A DNA stretch of 5,250 bases from Candidatus Uhrbacteria bacterium (GCA_903831335.1 CAIKXH010000140.1:1-5250), one strand, 5' to 3'. Counted from the first letter of the stretch, positions 1 to 5,250 are shown. Numbers and translations: made by a program. The notes: generated from the sequence alone by a model not told the origin.

Positions 1-779
1 CAACCTCCCCAGAATGGCTTTTTCAATTCCAAATTCCAATCTGTGGTGTCATTTCTGAGAATTGGATATCCCCCTTCATTTCTTTGCAATAACAAACCAA
101 AGAAATAGCGTGTTGTGACCAGAACCTTCGCATCAATCGAAACATTTCCAAGATTTTTAACCCTTGGTTTCAAAACAAAATCCCCTTCCTTATTCTTCAC
201 AATTGAAAAACCAAGAATTTCCAATTTTCTCACAAGTTCTCCGGGAACAGTTATGGCGACACGTAAACCTGTTCTGAACGCTAAATTCATTCCACTTTTT
301 TCATCAGGTCTTACGATTTTTTCTTGCATGATAATACATCCATTGTGCTCACCAACGCTGGCGCTCTGAGGAACGCTAATAGTAAAAGGAATTAATTCCT
401 TTTGACCCACCTCAAGAACAACCTCACTTTTCTCCAGCTTTATCCATGCTCCAACATCATCAGAGACTTCAGCACGTTGTTCACACGCAAAAGCTCCACC
501 CGTAGAAGGAGTAGAGTCAACACCATAAACAAGCATTGTTACTTGTTCAGCCGTATTATTTTCAACCATGACACCTTCATTCTGAATATTCCCCGGTTCT
601 AGTGTATGCAAAAAAATAGATTCAGTGCGCTGAATCCCCTCTCTTGGATATGCGGGGCGTCCACCAAAACCACCATACTCAACTGCAGAAACACCATGAA
701 AGGAAAATAACAAAAAGGAAATTGAGAGAGCAACCATGAAAAATCTTCTCAAATTCCTCAAACCCTTTACGTTTTGCAT
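1..779 (-). CDS. Secreted DUF916 / WxL-interacting-like surface protein (3' end outside window)
   Basis: The frame is open from the ATG at 779 to the left edge: 259 codons plus two bases, with no stop seen. Residues 1-32 form a signal peptide: a basic start (KGLRNLRR), a hydrophobic core (MVALSISFLLFSF) and a VSA cleavage site before VEYGG. Residues about 50-155 resemble the beta-sandwich of DUF916, the peptidoglycan-binding part of WxL-interacting proteins: a WIKLEKSEVVLEVGQ strand, then IPFTISVP and SVGEHNGCIIMQE. Residues 165-225 (RTGLRVAITVPGE, KPRVKNLGNV) fit the start of the second Ig-like domain. Family members usually end in a membrane helix and short basic tail, which would lie outside the window. 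An in-frame TAA lies one codon before this ATG, and no clear Shine-Dalgarno is seen. Met15, preceded by GAGAAG, is an alternative start but would remove the basic n-region. It lies 58 bases after the TasA-like gene on the same strand, so probably one operon. Role in surface attachment is inference. Confidence 0.85.
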   Translation of the reverse strand, partial: MQNVKGLRNLRRFFMVALSISFLLFSFHGVSAVEYGGFGGRPAYPREGIQRTESIFLHTLEPGNIQNEGVMVENNTAEQVTMLVYGVDSTPSTGGAFACEQRAEVSDDVGAWIKLEKSEVVLEVGQKELIPFTISVPQSASVGEHNGCIIMQEKIVRPDEKSGMNLAFRTGLRVAITVPGELVRKLEILGFSIVKNKEGDFVLKPRVKNLGNVSIDAKVLVTTRYFFGLLLQRNEGGYPILRNDTTDWNLELKKPFWGG

Positions 780-837
780 ATTTTATACCCAGCAGTAATC
801 TAGCTAAAGATGTTGTACAATTAAGCGTTATCACCTA

Positions 838-1539
838 TTAACTTGCCGTTGCGGTAATCATCATGCTGATAGCATAATCTGCAGCCACAGCCTGTTCTCC
901 CGGAATCGTCTGCATAACAGAAACTCCTGTCAGATACCAATCTCCAATTACATCTGCCGTATCAAGCGCGGAGATTAATGTCACTGTGTTTGTTACTCCT
1001 TCGCTATATGTGCTTGAAGCACCTTTGCTTACATCTGTTGCTGAACAGGTTGCACAAGCTCCCACTCCCAAAACACCCCCCGAAGGATTAACGGTCATTT
1101 GACCACCAACAGCATCTGCATCTGCTCCATCTGAGCATCCAGAAGACGTTGGATCATTATAATCAAACGGCGTTCCCGCACTTGTCCAAACAGAAGTACT
1201 TAACGGTGCCGCCATTGTGAGCGTCCAAGCACCTGCGACCGCCCCAGGATTTCTGACATAAATACGTTGACTCCATGAGCCAAATTCTCCCGTAGATGCC
1301 TGACAAGCAAATGAAAAGGACTTTGAAGGGAACGTTACACTAGGGGATACAACGGAAGCCCAGTTGTTATCAACAATATCCGCCGCAAGAATACCCGCGG
1401 TAATAATCTGTGTAAAGCTCGACGTAGAAGACGCCAGAACATATGTTACCCCCCCAAGACCTCCAGTCAGAAATAAAATTGCAACAAGCGCAATAGGAAT
1501 ACTTAGTTTCCCGCGCACCTTGCAAAATAACGTATGCAT
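838..1539 (-). CDS. TasA/camelysin-like secreted surface protein, four mature cysteines
   Basis: A 233-residue protein from the chosen ATG. Residues 1-36 are a signal peptide: basic KVRGK, hydrophobic SIPIALVAILFLTGG, and a VLA site before SSTSSF. The mature start, FTQIITAGILAADIVD, matches the pattern of TasA/camelysin proteins and a recurrent Patescibacteria secreted family, in which an xAGxLxxDI strand follows the signal. The rest is Ser/Thr/Ala/Gly-rich beta structure with RIYVRNP, WTLTMAAP and a closing WYLTGVSVMQTIPGEQ. Four mature cysteines (79, 135, 162, 165; the last pair CATC) could form disulfides. The DGADAD run at 137-142 looks like an acidic calcium loop, which is my inference. 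I chose the ATG at 1539 because AGAAGA lies six bases upstream; a TTG at 1557 adds six residues but abuts AAGGAA too closely. TasA proteins form biofilm fibres in Bacillus; that role here is only a hypothesis. The fold is secreted beta-rich with high confidence, the TasA link moderate. Confidence 0.85.
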   Translation of the reverse strand: MHTLFCKVRGKLSIPIALVAILFLTGGLGGVTYVLASSTSSFTQIITAGILAADIVDNNWASVVSPSVTFPSKSFSFACQASTGEFGSWSQRIYVRNPGAVAGAWTLTMAAPLSTSVWTSAGTPFDYNDPTSSGCSDGADADAVGGQMTVNPSGGVLGVGACATCSATDVSKGASSTYSEGVTNTVTLISALDTADVIGDWYLTGVSVMQTIPGEQAVAADYAISMMITATAS

Positions 1540-1545
1540 AAAAAT

Positions 1546-1551
1546 TCTTCT
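1546..1551 (-). promoter_or_regulatory. Ribosome binding site AGAAGA of TasA-like gene
   Basis: AGAAGA sits six bases before the ATG at 1539 on the minus strand. It is a weak Shine-Dalgarno match but well spaced, and it favours this ATG over the upstream TTG at 1557. It could simply be two Arg codons if the TTG were used. Confidence 0.4.
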
Positions 1552-1563
1552 AATCAATTCCTT

Positions 1564-1580
1564 ATCTACAAGATGTAGAT
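1564..1580 (-). promoter_or_regulatory. Perfect 7-bp inverted repeat in the TasA-like leader
   Basis: ATCTACA (1564-1570) and TGTAGAT (1574-1580) are exact reverse complements around a three-base loop. In the minus-strand mRNA the hairpin lies 24 bases before the ATG and is followed at once by AAGGAA. It could be a leader hairpin affecting translation or stability, or a DNA operator. No T-tract follows, so it is not a terminator. Confidence 0.35.
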
Positions 1581-1605
1581 GAAATAGATTTTGATATAAA
1601 ATTTG

Positions 1606-1623
1606 AGAAAAATAAATTTTTCT
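1606..1623 (-). repeat. AT-rich 8-bp inverted repeat near the inferred transcript start
   Basis: AGAAAAAT (1606-1613) and ATTTTTCT (1616-1623) are perfect arms around two bases. The element lies just downstream of the inferred -10 box of the TasA-like gene, so it would fold at the extreme 5' end of the mRNA or serve as a protein site at the initial transcribed region. The composition is almost all A/T, so chance is a real possibility. Confidence 0.25.
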
Positions 1624-1631
1624 TTAACTAA

Positions 1632-1640
1632 AGTATATCA
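1632..1640 (-). promoter_or_regulatory. Extended -10 promoter of TasA-like/DUF916-like unit
   Basis: Reading the minus strand, TGATATACT contains the extended -10 pattern TG-N-TATACT, one base from consensus TATAAT. No good TTGACA box is found 16-18 bases upstream, as is common when TGn is present. Transcription would start near 1625, giving a leader of about 85 bases with two small hairpins. The same nine bases occur before the MFS gene. Confidence 0.5.
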
Positions 1641-1735
1641 TAGATCACTCAAGATAAGAGTGGATAACTTTCGTTATAAAACAATTTGAATGTGTGTTGC
1701 TGAAAAGCAAAAAAACAATGAAATATCTTGTCGCA

Positions 1736-1745
1736 GACACGTGTC
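1736..1745. repeat. 10-bp palindrome GACACGTGTC
   Basis: A perfect palindrome in the gap between the MFS stop and the TasA-like promoter, about 95 bases upstream of the -10 box. It could be an operator, but it occurs once in the window and no regulator gene is present, so its role is unknown. Confidence 0.2.
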
Positions 1746-1767
1746 ACACGAATAAAACTGCAGATCA

Positions 1768-1788
1768 ATAGAACTAACTTTGTTCTAT
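1768..1788 (-). repeat. 7-bp inverted repeat over the MFS stop codon
   Basis: ATAGAAC (1768-1774) pairs exactly with GTTCTAT (1782-1788) around seven bases, and it spans the TAG stop of the MFS gene. On the minus strand it is followed by TGATCTGCAGTTTTATT, not a run of T, so it is at best a weak terminator or a 3' stabilising hairpin. I see no other good terminator before the TasA-like promoter, so read-through from the MFS gene is possible. Confidence 0.25.
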
Positions 1789-3027
1789 CCCCAACTCTTT
1801 TGCGATATTGATATGTCTTGGTGTAAAAATCAGCAAAGAGATCGCGAGCAGCGCACCCACAATCCCCACGACCCCAAATGTTTGTATATGACCAACGGTT
1901 GCAGCAAGAAATCCTCCAACCGCAGGTCCCAGAATAAATCCGATATTGGTAAACACATCTTGAACCAATTCGATTTCTTGTTCATTGCTCTTTGCTTCAG
2001 AAACGTAATCCGCAAAAATACTTTTGATAACCGGCCATGCAATTCCTGTACAAATAGCACTAAGAAAACTGAGCAATATGAGCAATACAGGATTTCTTAC
2101 ATAAAGAAAATTTACCAAAATCAAAGACCCAATGAGAAGCGCTGTGAAGGCTGTACGTTTTTTTGAACGTTTTCCGACAATATCTCCCACAAGCCACCCC
2201 ACCAAAAAAGATGGCAGCCCGTGCGCAAATAAAAATACTCCAGCAAATGCAATAGACCAATCTGTTTGTATAATCATAAGAGGAGCCACAATCCAAAAGC
2301 ACGCTTCAATAATCGTGAGCATTGTAGAAAAGAGATAGAGCGGAAACAGTGTCACTGCCACTTTTTTATGCAATGCAAATTCTACAAAGAAATTTGCAAT
2401 ATTTTTTTGTTCCTTTACAGAGACTTCTTTAATTGGGGCAATCCTTCGGAGGGCAAAGTAAAAAAGGATAGCGATACCCAAAAAGCCCCATGCTATGAAA
2501 AAAAAGTTTTGATGAATAATATCCGCTGTAAACACACTCGCAATCAAAGGAGCGATCAGATAGGCGGTCGAGATGAAAAAATCAATGACCCCAAAACTAG
2601 AGGTGTGTTCTTCTTTTGGAATCATGCGTCCCACAAAATCCAGCGTACCGCAATTATAAAGATCGAAATAAATTCCCCAAACAATCATTCCGAGCATGAG
2701 CCACAAAACAGCCTCACCTTTCCAAAGAATAAGAGGAAACAATGACGCAATCGCGAGCATCATCAAAAACATGCGCCGAAAATTGGCTTTTTTCAGAACA
2801 TGCGTCAAAAGAAGATCGAAAATAATTCCCGCTACAGAAGAAAATCCAACAATTAACCCCATGTTCGTTTCAGAAATGCCCGCATTTGTGATAATGAGCG
2901 GCACATGAAACATGAGCATGCCGTCAAATAACAAAAAGAAGAAAATCATGAAACAGACCACATACAAGGCATGGTGTTTCATTCCGTAATGTCTGACGTG
3001 TAAGTAAAGATGTTTGATGTTTGGCAT
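1774..3027 (-). CDS. Major facilitator superfamily transporter, substrate unknown
   Basis: A 417-residue inner-membrane protein with about twelve hydrophobic helices in two halves split by a charged loop near residues 193-220, the usual MFS length and layout. The first helix is about 20-44, the last about 384-402. The loop after helix 2 (DLLLTHVLKKANFRRMF) and its repeat after helix 8 (GDIVGKRSKKRT) are degenerate copies of MFS motif A. NIGFILGPAVGGFLAATVG at 361-379 resembles the Gly/Pro-rich motif C of efflux-type members. Acidic or polar residues inside helices (D35, E241) may be functional. I chose ATG 3027 because an extended -10 box ends 14 bases upstream. A GTG at 3117 would add 30 hydrophilic residues and place that promoter inside the gene. 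Met16 at 2982 is another possible start. The amidotransferase gene is divergent and the TasA-like gene lies downstream on the same strand. The substrate cannot be read from the sequence. Confidence 0.9.
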   Translation of the reverse strand: MPNIKHLYLHVRHYGMKHHALYVVCFMIFFFLLFDGMLMFHVPLIITNAGISETNMGLIVGFSSVAGIIFDLLLTHVLKKANFRRMFLMMLAIASLFPLILWKGEAVLWLMLGMIVWGIYFDLYNCGTLDFVGRMIPKEEHTSSFGVIDFFISTAYLIAPLIASVFTADIIHQNFFFIAWGFLGIAILFYFALRRIAPIKEVSVKEQKNIANFFVEFALHKKVAVTLFPLYLFSTMLTIIEACFWIVAPLMIIQTDWSIAFAGVFLFAHGLPSFLVGWLVGDIVGKRSKKRTAFTALLIGSLILVNFLYVRNPVLLILLSFLSAICTGIAWPVIKSIFADYVSEAKSNEQEIELVQDVFTNIGFILGPAVGGFLAATVGHIQTFGVVGIVGALLAISLLIFTPRHINIAKELGIEQS

Positions 3028-3041
3028 AGGTGAACGCAGAC

Positions 3042-3050
3042 AGTATATCA
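3042..3050 (-). promoter_or_regulatory. Extended -10 promoter of the MFS gene
   Basis: On the minus strand the bases read TGATATACT, identical to the box before the TasA-like gene. Only 14 bases separate the box from the ATG at 3027, so transcription would start about eight bases before the start codon. That leaves no room for a Shine-Dalgarno site, and none is visible. No clear -35 box is seen. Confidence 0.5.
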
Positions 3051-3149
3051 TTTTTTGGTTGAGTTTTTTAACCACCTGTCCATAGATCACACATGCTAGA
3101 AAACGGTCCACGCACACCTCTCAACGTACTCTGTTTTTTTCATAAACTG

Positions 3150-3158
3150 TGCTATATT
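3150..3158 (+). promoter_or_regulatory. Extended -10 promoter of the amidotransferase gene
   Basis: TGCTATATT gives TG-N-TATATT, four of six matches to TATAAT plus the TG extension. Nine bases separate it from the ATG at 3168, so the mRNA should begin within a few bases of the start codon. No Shine-Dalgarno site is present. It points away from the MFS promoter in the same 140-base gap. Confidence 0.45.
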
Positions 3159-3167
3159 TTCTCAACT

Positions 3168-3902
3168 ATGCCTAAACCCTTTCTCCTCATCCAAATCCGC
3201 CCAGAAGATAAAGCATCAAATGATGAATATGCTTCTATTTTAAAATTCGGTGAATTATCAGAAGATGAAGTGATTCGTGTCAGACTTGATCAGACTTCAC
3301 TTCCAACAATAAATCTAGATGATTATTCAGGAATCATCATTGGTGGTGGTCCATGGAATCCATCAGATCCAATAGAAAAGAAATCAGAAATACAAATACG
3401 TGGTGAAGCAGAACTTTTTCCGTTCGTGAAATCAATCATCGAACAAGATAAACCCTGTCTTGCGATCTGTTACGGCCTTGAGGCTGTTGCGTGTGCAACA
3501 AACACCCCACTTACGTATGAGTTTGGAGAAAGTGCTGGTGCTGTTGATTTAATCCTTACAGAAGATGGAATGAAAGATCCGCTGCTCGCAGATCTCCCAA
3601 ATCCATTTCGTGGTTTTGTCGGGCATAAGGAATCATTAGGAACCGTCCCAAAGGGCGCTGTGCTCCTTGTCTACTCAAATACATGCCCCGTAGAAATGTT
3701 CCGCCTTGGACAAAATATCTACGCAACGCAATATCATCCAGAACTTGATGCAGAAGCGTTTTGTGATCGTACAGATATATACAAACATGCTGGATATTTT
3801 TCACCAGAAAAAGCAGACTCTCTAAAAGAGGCAGCAAGAAAAGAAACAATCATGACCCCAATGCACATCATGAAACGCTTTTTTGAGCGATATCGAACGT
3901 AA
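3168..3902 (+). CDS. Stand-alone class I glutamine amidotransferase (GuaA GATase-like)
   Basis: A 244-residue cytosolic protein of the type 1 glutamine amidotransferase family. These enzymes release ammonia from glutamine through a Cys-His-Glu triad. All parts are visible: IIIGGGPW at 56-63 (oxyanion loop), CLAICYGLE at 97-105 with nucleophile Cys101 in a nucleophile-elbow motif, and YATQYHPELD at 185-194 with His190 and Glu192. The FVGHKESL segment at 150-157 fits the usual substrate-side strand. The length suits a single-domain COG0518-type protein, with about 50 extra C-terminal residues, partly helical. There is no fused or adjacent synthetase, so its ammonia acceptor is unknown; related stand-alone proteins also include gamma-glutamyl hydrolases. 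I chose ATG 3168 because the protein proper begins there (MPKPFLLIQI). The in-frame ATG at 3093 would add 25 unconserved-looking residues and bury the promoter. The gene is single, with its own promoter and terminator. Confidence 0.92.
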   Translation: MPKPFLLIQIRPEDKASNDEYASILKFGELSEDEVIRVRLDQTSLPTINLDDYSGIIIGGGPWNPSDPIEKKSEIQIRGEAELFPFVKSIIEQDKPCLAICYGLEAVACATNTPLTYEFGESAGAVDLILTEDGMKDPLLADLPNPFRGFVGHKESLGTVPKGAVLLVYSNTCPVEMFRLGQNIYATQYHPELDAEAFCDRTDIYKHAGYFSPEKADSLKEAARKETIMTPMHIMKRFFERYRT

Positions 3903-3904
3903 GA

Positions 3905-3940
3905 AAAAAACACCCCCGAATGAATCGAGGGGTGTTTTTT
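3905..3940. terminator. Bidirectional rho-independent terminator
   Basis: AAAAAACACCCC (3905-3916) pairs perfectly with GGGGTGTTTTTT (3929-3940), and the inner CGA/TCG extends the stem across a one-base bulge to a five-base loop. The T-run 3935-3940 follows the stem on the plus strand, three bases after the amidotransferase stop. The A-run 3904-3910 gives a T-run on the minus strand, 20 bases past the stop of the converging gene. It therefore serves both genes. Confidence 0.93.
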
Positions 3941-3959
3941 ATAAGCAAGTATAGATAAT

Positions 3960-4679
3960 CTATTTATTTTTCTCAATAAGTTCATTCATAAACTTTATTG
4001 TTGCCTCATGCAAGTAACCGGTTCCTTTTTTCAAATTCAAAGGTTTAAGAATATCATCCGCGTGCGCGTCTTGAAATCGAATGAGTGCGCGTCTTGTAAG
4101 TGGACCGAAAAAAGTTGTTTCCTTCCCCACACTACCTGCCCCACTCTTCGAAACCGTAAATCCTTGAGTGTTTAAAAAGATCTGCAGTAATCTTACATCT
4201 CGACCAACACTACCTGGAATCAATATGCGCACAAACGGCTCTGTAACAGCGATAATTGATGATCCATACCCCGATGATCCAGACGATGCAGATGAAGCAG
4301 TGGATGACGATCCTCCAGAAGGGACTGTTGATAAATCGGATTGTGTTTGCGATGTTTCCTTAATTATTATTCCCTCCACCTTTTTTTCCTCAACATTTTT
4401 CTCTAAAACCTGAACAGGAACCGGAACACTTGGCAAAACAGAAGGTCCCCCACCCGAACCACCTCCACCTTCACAAGGGTCTGTCGATTTTGTTGTAGTA
4501 GATGTTGTCGTCTCTACAGCATCACCATTTTTTCCCTTCACAGTAAACGCATAAGAAGTTCCGCAAGACAATCCTGTAAACGCATGACTGGTTGTTCCAA
4601 TCCATCCGGAATTTCCTCCTGAGTGACTTACAAAATATTGCCAAATTATGCACAGAGAGTTACGAATTGCGTAAGTCTT
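3960..4679 (-). CDS. 5'-truncated FnIII-like / peptidoglycan-binding protein, possible pseudogene
   Basis: The frame is open for 239 codons from just after a TGA at 4682-4680 to a TAG at 3960. From about 4643 it encodes the second half of a fibronectin III-like domain (WQYFVSHSGGNSGW, then GLSCGTSYAFTVKGKNGD). Next come a Thr/Ser/Gly/Pro linker of about 90 residues (TTTSTTTK, EGGGGSGGGPS, SSASSGSSGYGSS) and a C-terminal peptidoglycan-binding domain 1 of about 80 residues (SVGRDVRLLQIFLNTQGF, FGPLTRRALIRFQ, GYLHEATIKFMNEL). This domain order is common in large secreted proteins of Patescibacteria. The start is missing: there is no ATG or GTG in frame, and the first TTG, at 4571, falls inside the FnIII core. 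There is no signal peptide and the first FnIII strands are absent. The other two minus frames upstream do not contain them either, so a single frameshift does not explain it. It is probably a 3' remnant left by deletion or rearrangement, or an assembly join. If expressed, it would stay in the cytoplasm. Confidence 0.7.
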   Translation of the reverse strand, partial: KTYAIRNSLCIIWQYFVSHSGGNSGWIGTTSHAFTGLSCGTSYAFTVKGKNGDAVETTTSTTTKSTDPCEGGGGSGGGPSVLPSVPVPVQVLEKNVEEKKVEGIIIKETSQTQSDLSTVPSGGSSSTASSASSGSSGYGSSIIAVTEPFVRILIPGSVGRDVRLLQIFLNTQGFTVSKSGAGSVGKETTFFGPLTRRALIRFQDAHADDILKPLNLKKGTGYLHEATIKFMNELIEKNK

Positions 4680-4751
4680 TCAAAAATATTTCTTGAGATT
4701 GTCAAAAGACGGATCTGCTACATACCCATAACAAGCTCGAGTCAGAATAAA
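4680..4751 (-). other. Spacer between cobO-like stop and truncated gene, bounded by in-frame TGAs
   Basis: After the cobO-like TGA come 23 sense codons and a second TGA, all in the same frame as both the cobO-like gene and the downstream FnIII-like frame. The 23 codons (FILTRACYGYV then ADPSFDNLKKYF) match no family I know. The likely breakpoint of the truncated gene lies at or just downstream of here, near 4640-4680. I see no convincing promoter; CATAAT in the minus strand near 4650 lacks a -35 box. Confidence 0.4.
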
Positions 4752-5250
4752 TCAATAATCCAATCCTTCCCGTGCTTTCACACCAGAATAAAAATAATGC
4801 TTATGTAGCTTCATTTCTGTCATCAAGTGTGCCTTATCAAGGAATGCCTGCGGAGCATTTCTACCCGTTAAAACTAATTCTGTTGTCTCTGGCTTCTTTT
4901 CAAGCAACGCAAGAACAGCTTCAACAGAAATCATACCAAGATCAACGGTTGAATTGATCTCATCGAGAACCACTACATCATATTCTGCCTCAAACATCCG
5001 CTGCACTTCAACGAGCCCACGAGCAGCTTCTGTCTTATCAAGATCCGAAATCGAAAAATCGAAGCGATTCGTTACAGGATCTATGCGATCTCTCCCTGTC
5101 GCAACAAGATCAACCCCAAGGTTTCGGAGCACACTTCGTTCAAAGTAATGAGATTCTCCCCCTTTATCAAAGTAAACAATACCGACTTTTTTGCCAGCAC
5201 CAAGCGCGCGGATCATTTCGCCTGTAGCCGCCGTCGTCTTCCCTTTTCCA
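4752..5250 (-). CDS. cobO: Cob(I)alamin/corrinoid adenosyltransferase, CobO/BtuR family (5' end outside window)
   Basis: This family transfers the adenosyl group of ATP to cob(I)alamin or cobyrinate diamide to make the coenzyme form. The visible 165 residues begin inside the Walker A loop (GKGKTTAA) at the right edge, so perhaps 10-30 N-terminal residues are missing. VVVLDEIN at about 92-99 is the Walker B strand with its acidic pair. LTGRNAPQAFLDKAHLMTEM at 127-146 and HYFYSGVKAREGLDY at the end match the family's C-terminal signature (LTGRxAP...ADLxTEM...GxKAxxGxxF/Y). The middle part (FDKGGESHYFERSVLRNLG) departs from the usual FIKG...ERLG region, so this is a divergent branch and strict corrinoid specificity is not certain. 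No other cobalamin gene is in the window, which suggests salvage, if the organism has a B12-dependent enzyme. The TGA stop falls at the expected family end, supporting TGA as stop. The next gene on this strand is the truncated PGBD frame. Confidence 0.9.
   Translation of the reverse strand, partial: GKGKTTAATGEMIRALGAGKKVGIVYFDKGGESHYFERSVLRNLGVDLVATGRDRIDPVTNRFDFSISDLDKTEAARGLVEVQRMFEAEYDVVVLDEINSTVDLGMISVEAVLALLEKKPETTELVLTGRNAPQAFLDKAHLMTEMKLHKHYFYSGVKAREGLDY

Noticed and set aside
781..790. TATAAA just before the DUF916-like ATG as an internal promoter
   Set aside because: Transcription would start inside the chosen coding start, no -35 or TG extension is present, and the gene is well placed to be cotranscribed.
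1697..1710. TTGCT-GAAA-AGCAA hairpin next to an A/T run as a terminator
   Set aside because: The T-run lies before, not after, the stem on the minus strand, and the plus strand has A after it; the stem is only five pairs.
1780..2908. Several plus-strand open frames inside the MFS gene
   Set aside because: They are antisense shadows with no domain, composition or ribosome site of their own.
1638..3090. CATAGATCAC repeated near both minus-strand promoters (1639 and 3081)
   Set aside because: A ten-base repeat is expected many times by chance in a window this size, and its position relative to the two -10 boxes differs.
3028..3117. Longer MFS gene from GTG 3117
   Set aside because: The added 30 residues are not hydrophobic and would overlap the extended -10 box; no well-spaced Shine-Dalgarno is present.
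3093..3167. Longer amidotransferase from ATG 3093
   Set aside because: The extension precedes the normal family start MPKPFLLIQI, covers the promoter, and lacks a Shine-Dalgarno site.
4561..4620. AGGAGG followed nine bases later by ATG on the minus strand, as a start signal
   Set aside because: This ATG is in a different frame and leads to only 27 codons; the AGGAGG is just the Gly-Gly codons of the FnIII-like segment.
3960..5250. One fused CobO-FnIII-PGBD protein if TGA is read as Gly or Trp (codes 25 or 4), since both TGAs are in frame
   Set aside because: The cobO-like protein ends at KAREGLDY, exactly where the family ends, the 23 codons between the TGAs match nothing, and a cobalamin enzyme fused to a secreted cell-wall domain makes no sense. 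The other genes contain no internal TGA.

Overview
The window looks like a piece of a Candidate Phyla Radiation (Patescibacteria) genome, or a similar small-genome bacterium. It is moderately AT-rich, with short gaps and few Shine-Dalgarno sites. It also carries surface proteins I associate with that group: a four-Cys TasA/camelysin-like secreted protein, a DUF916-like surface protein, and a fibronectin III-like segment with a C-terminal peptidoglycan-binding domain. This placement is inference from protein style; there is no rRNA or other marker here. The code appears standard: the cobO-like gene ends at a TGA exactly where its family normally ends.

Left part, all on the minus strand: an MFS transporter (ATG at 3027, stop at 1774), a 234-base gap with an extended -10 promoter and hairpins, a TasA-like secreted protein (1539 to 838), then, 58 bases on, a secreted DUF916-like protein that runs off the left edge. 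The last two look like one transcription unit for cell-surface or filament proteins.

Middle: a stand-alone class I glutamine amidotransferase (3168-3902, plus strand) is divergent from the MFS gene. Their 140-base shared gap holds two back-to-back extended -10 motifs so close to the start codons that both mRNAs should be leaderless or nearly so. A strong bidirectional terminator (3905-3940) closes the amidotransferase gene and the converging minus-strand gene.

Right part, minus strand: a cob(I)alamin/corrinoid adenosyltransferase (CobO/BtuR family) enters from the right edge and ends at 4752. After 69 bases comes the 3' part of a secreted FnIII-like/peptidoglycan-binding protein that has no usable start, no signal peptide and only half an FnIII domain, so it looks 5'-truncated. 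That junction is the oddest thing in the window.

I do not see a mobile element, CRISPR array, tRNA, rRNA or defence system. The most useful leads are the surface-protein operon, the truncated FnIII/PGBD gene abutting cobO, and the leaderless promoter architecture.
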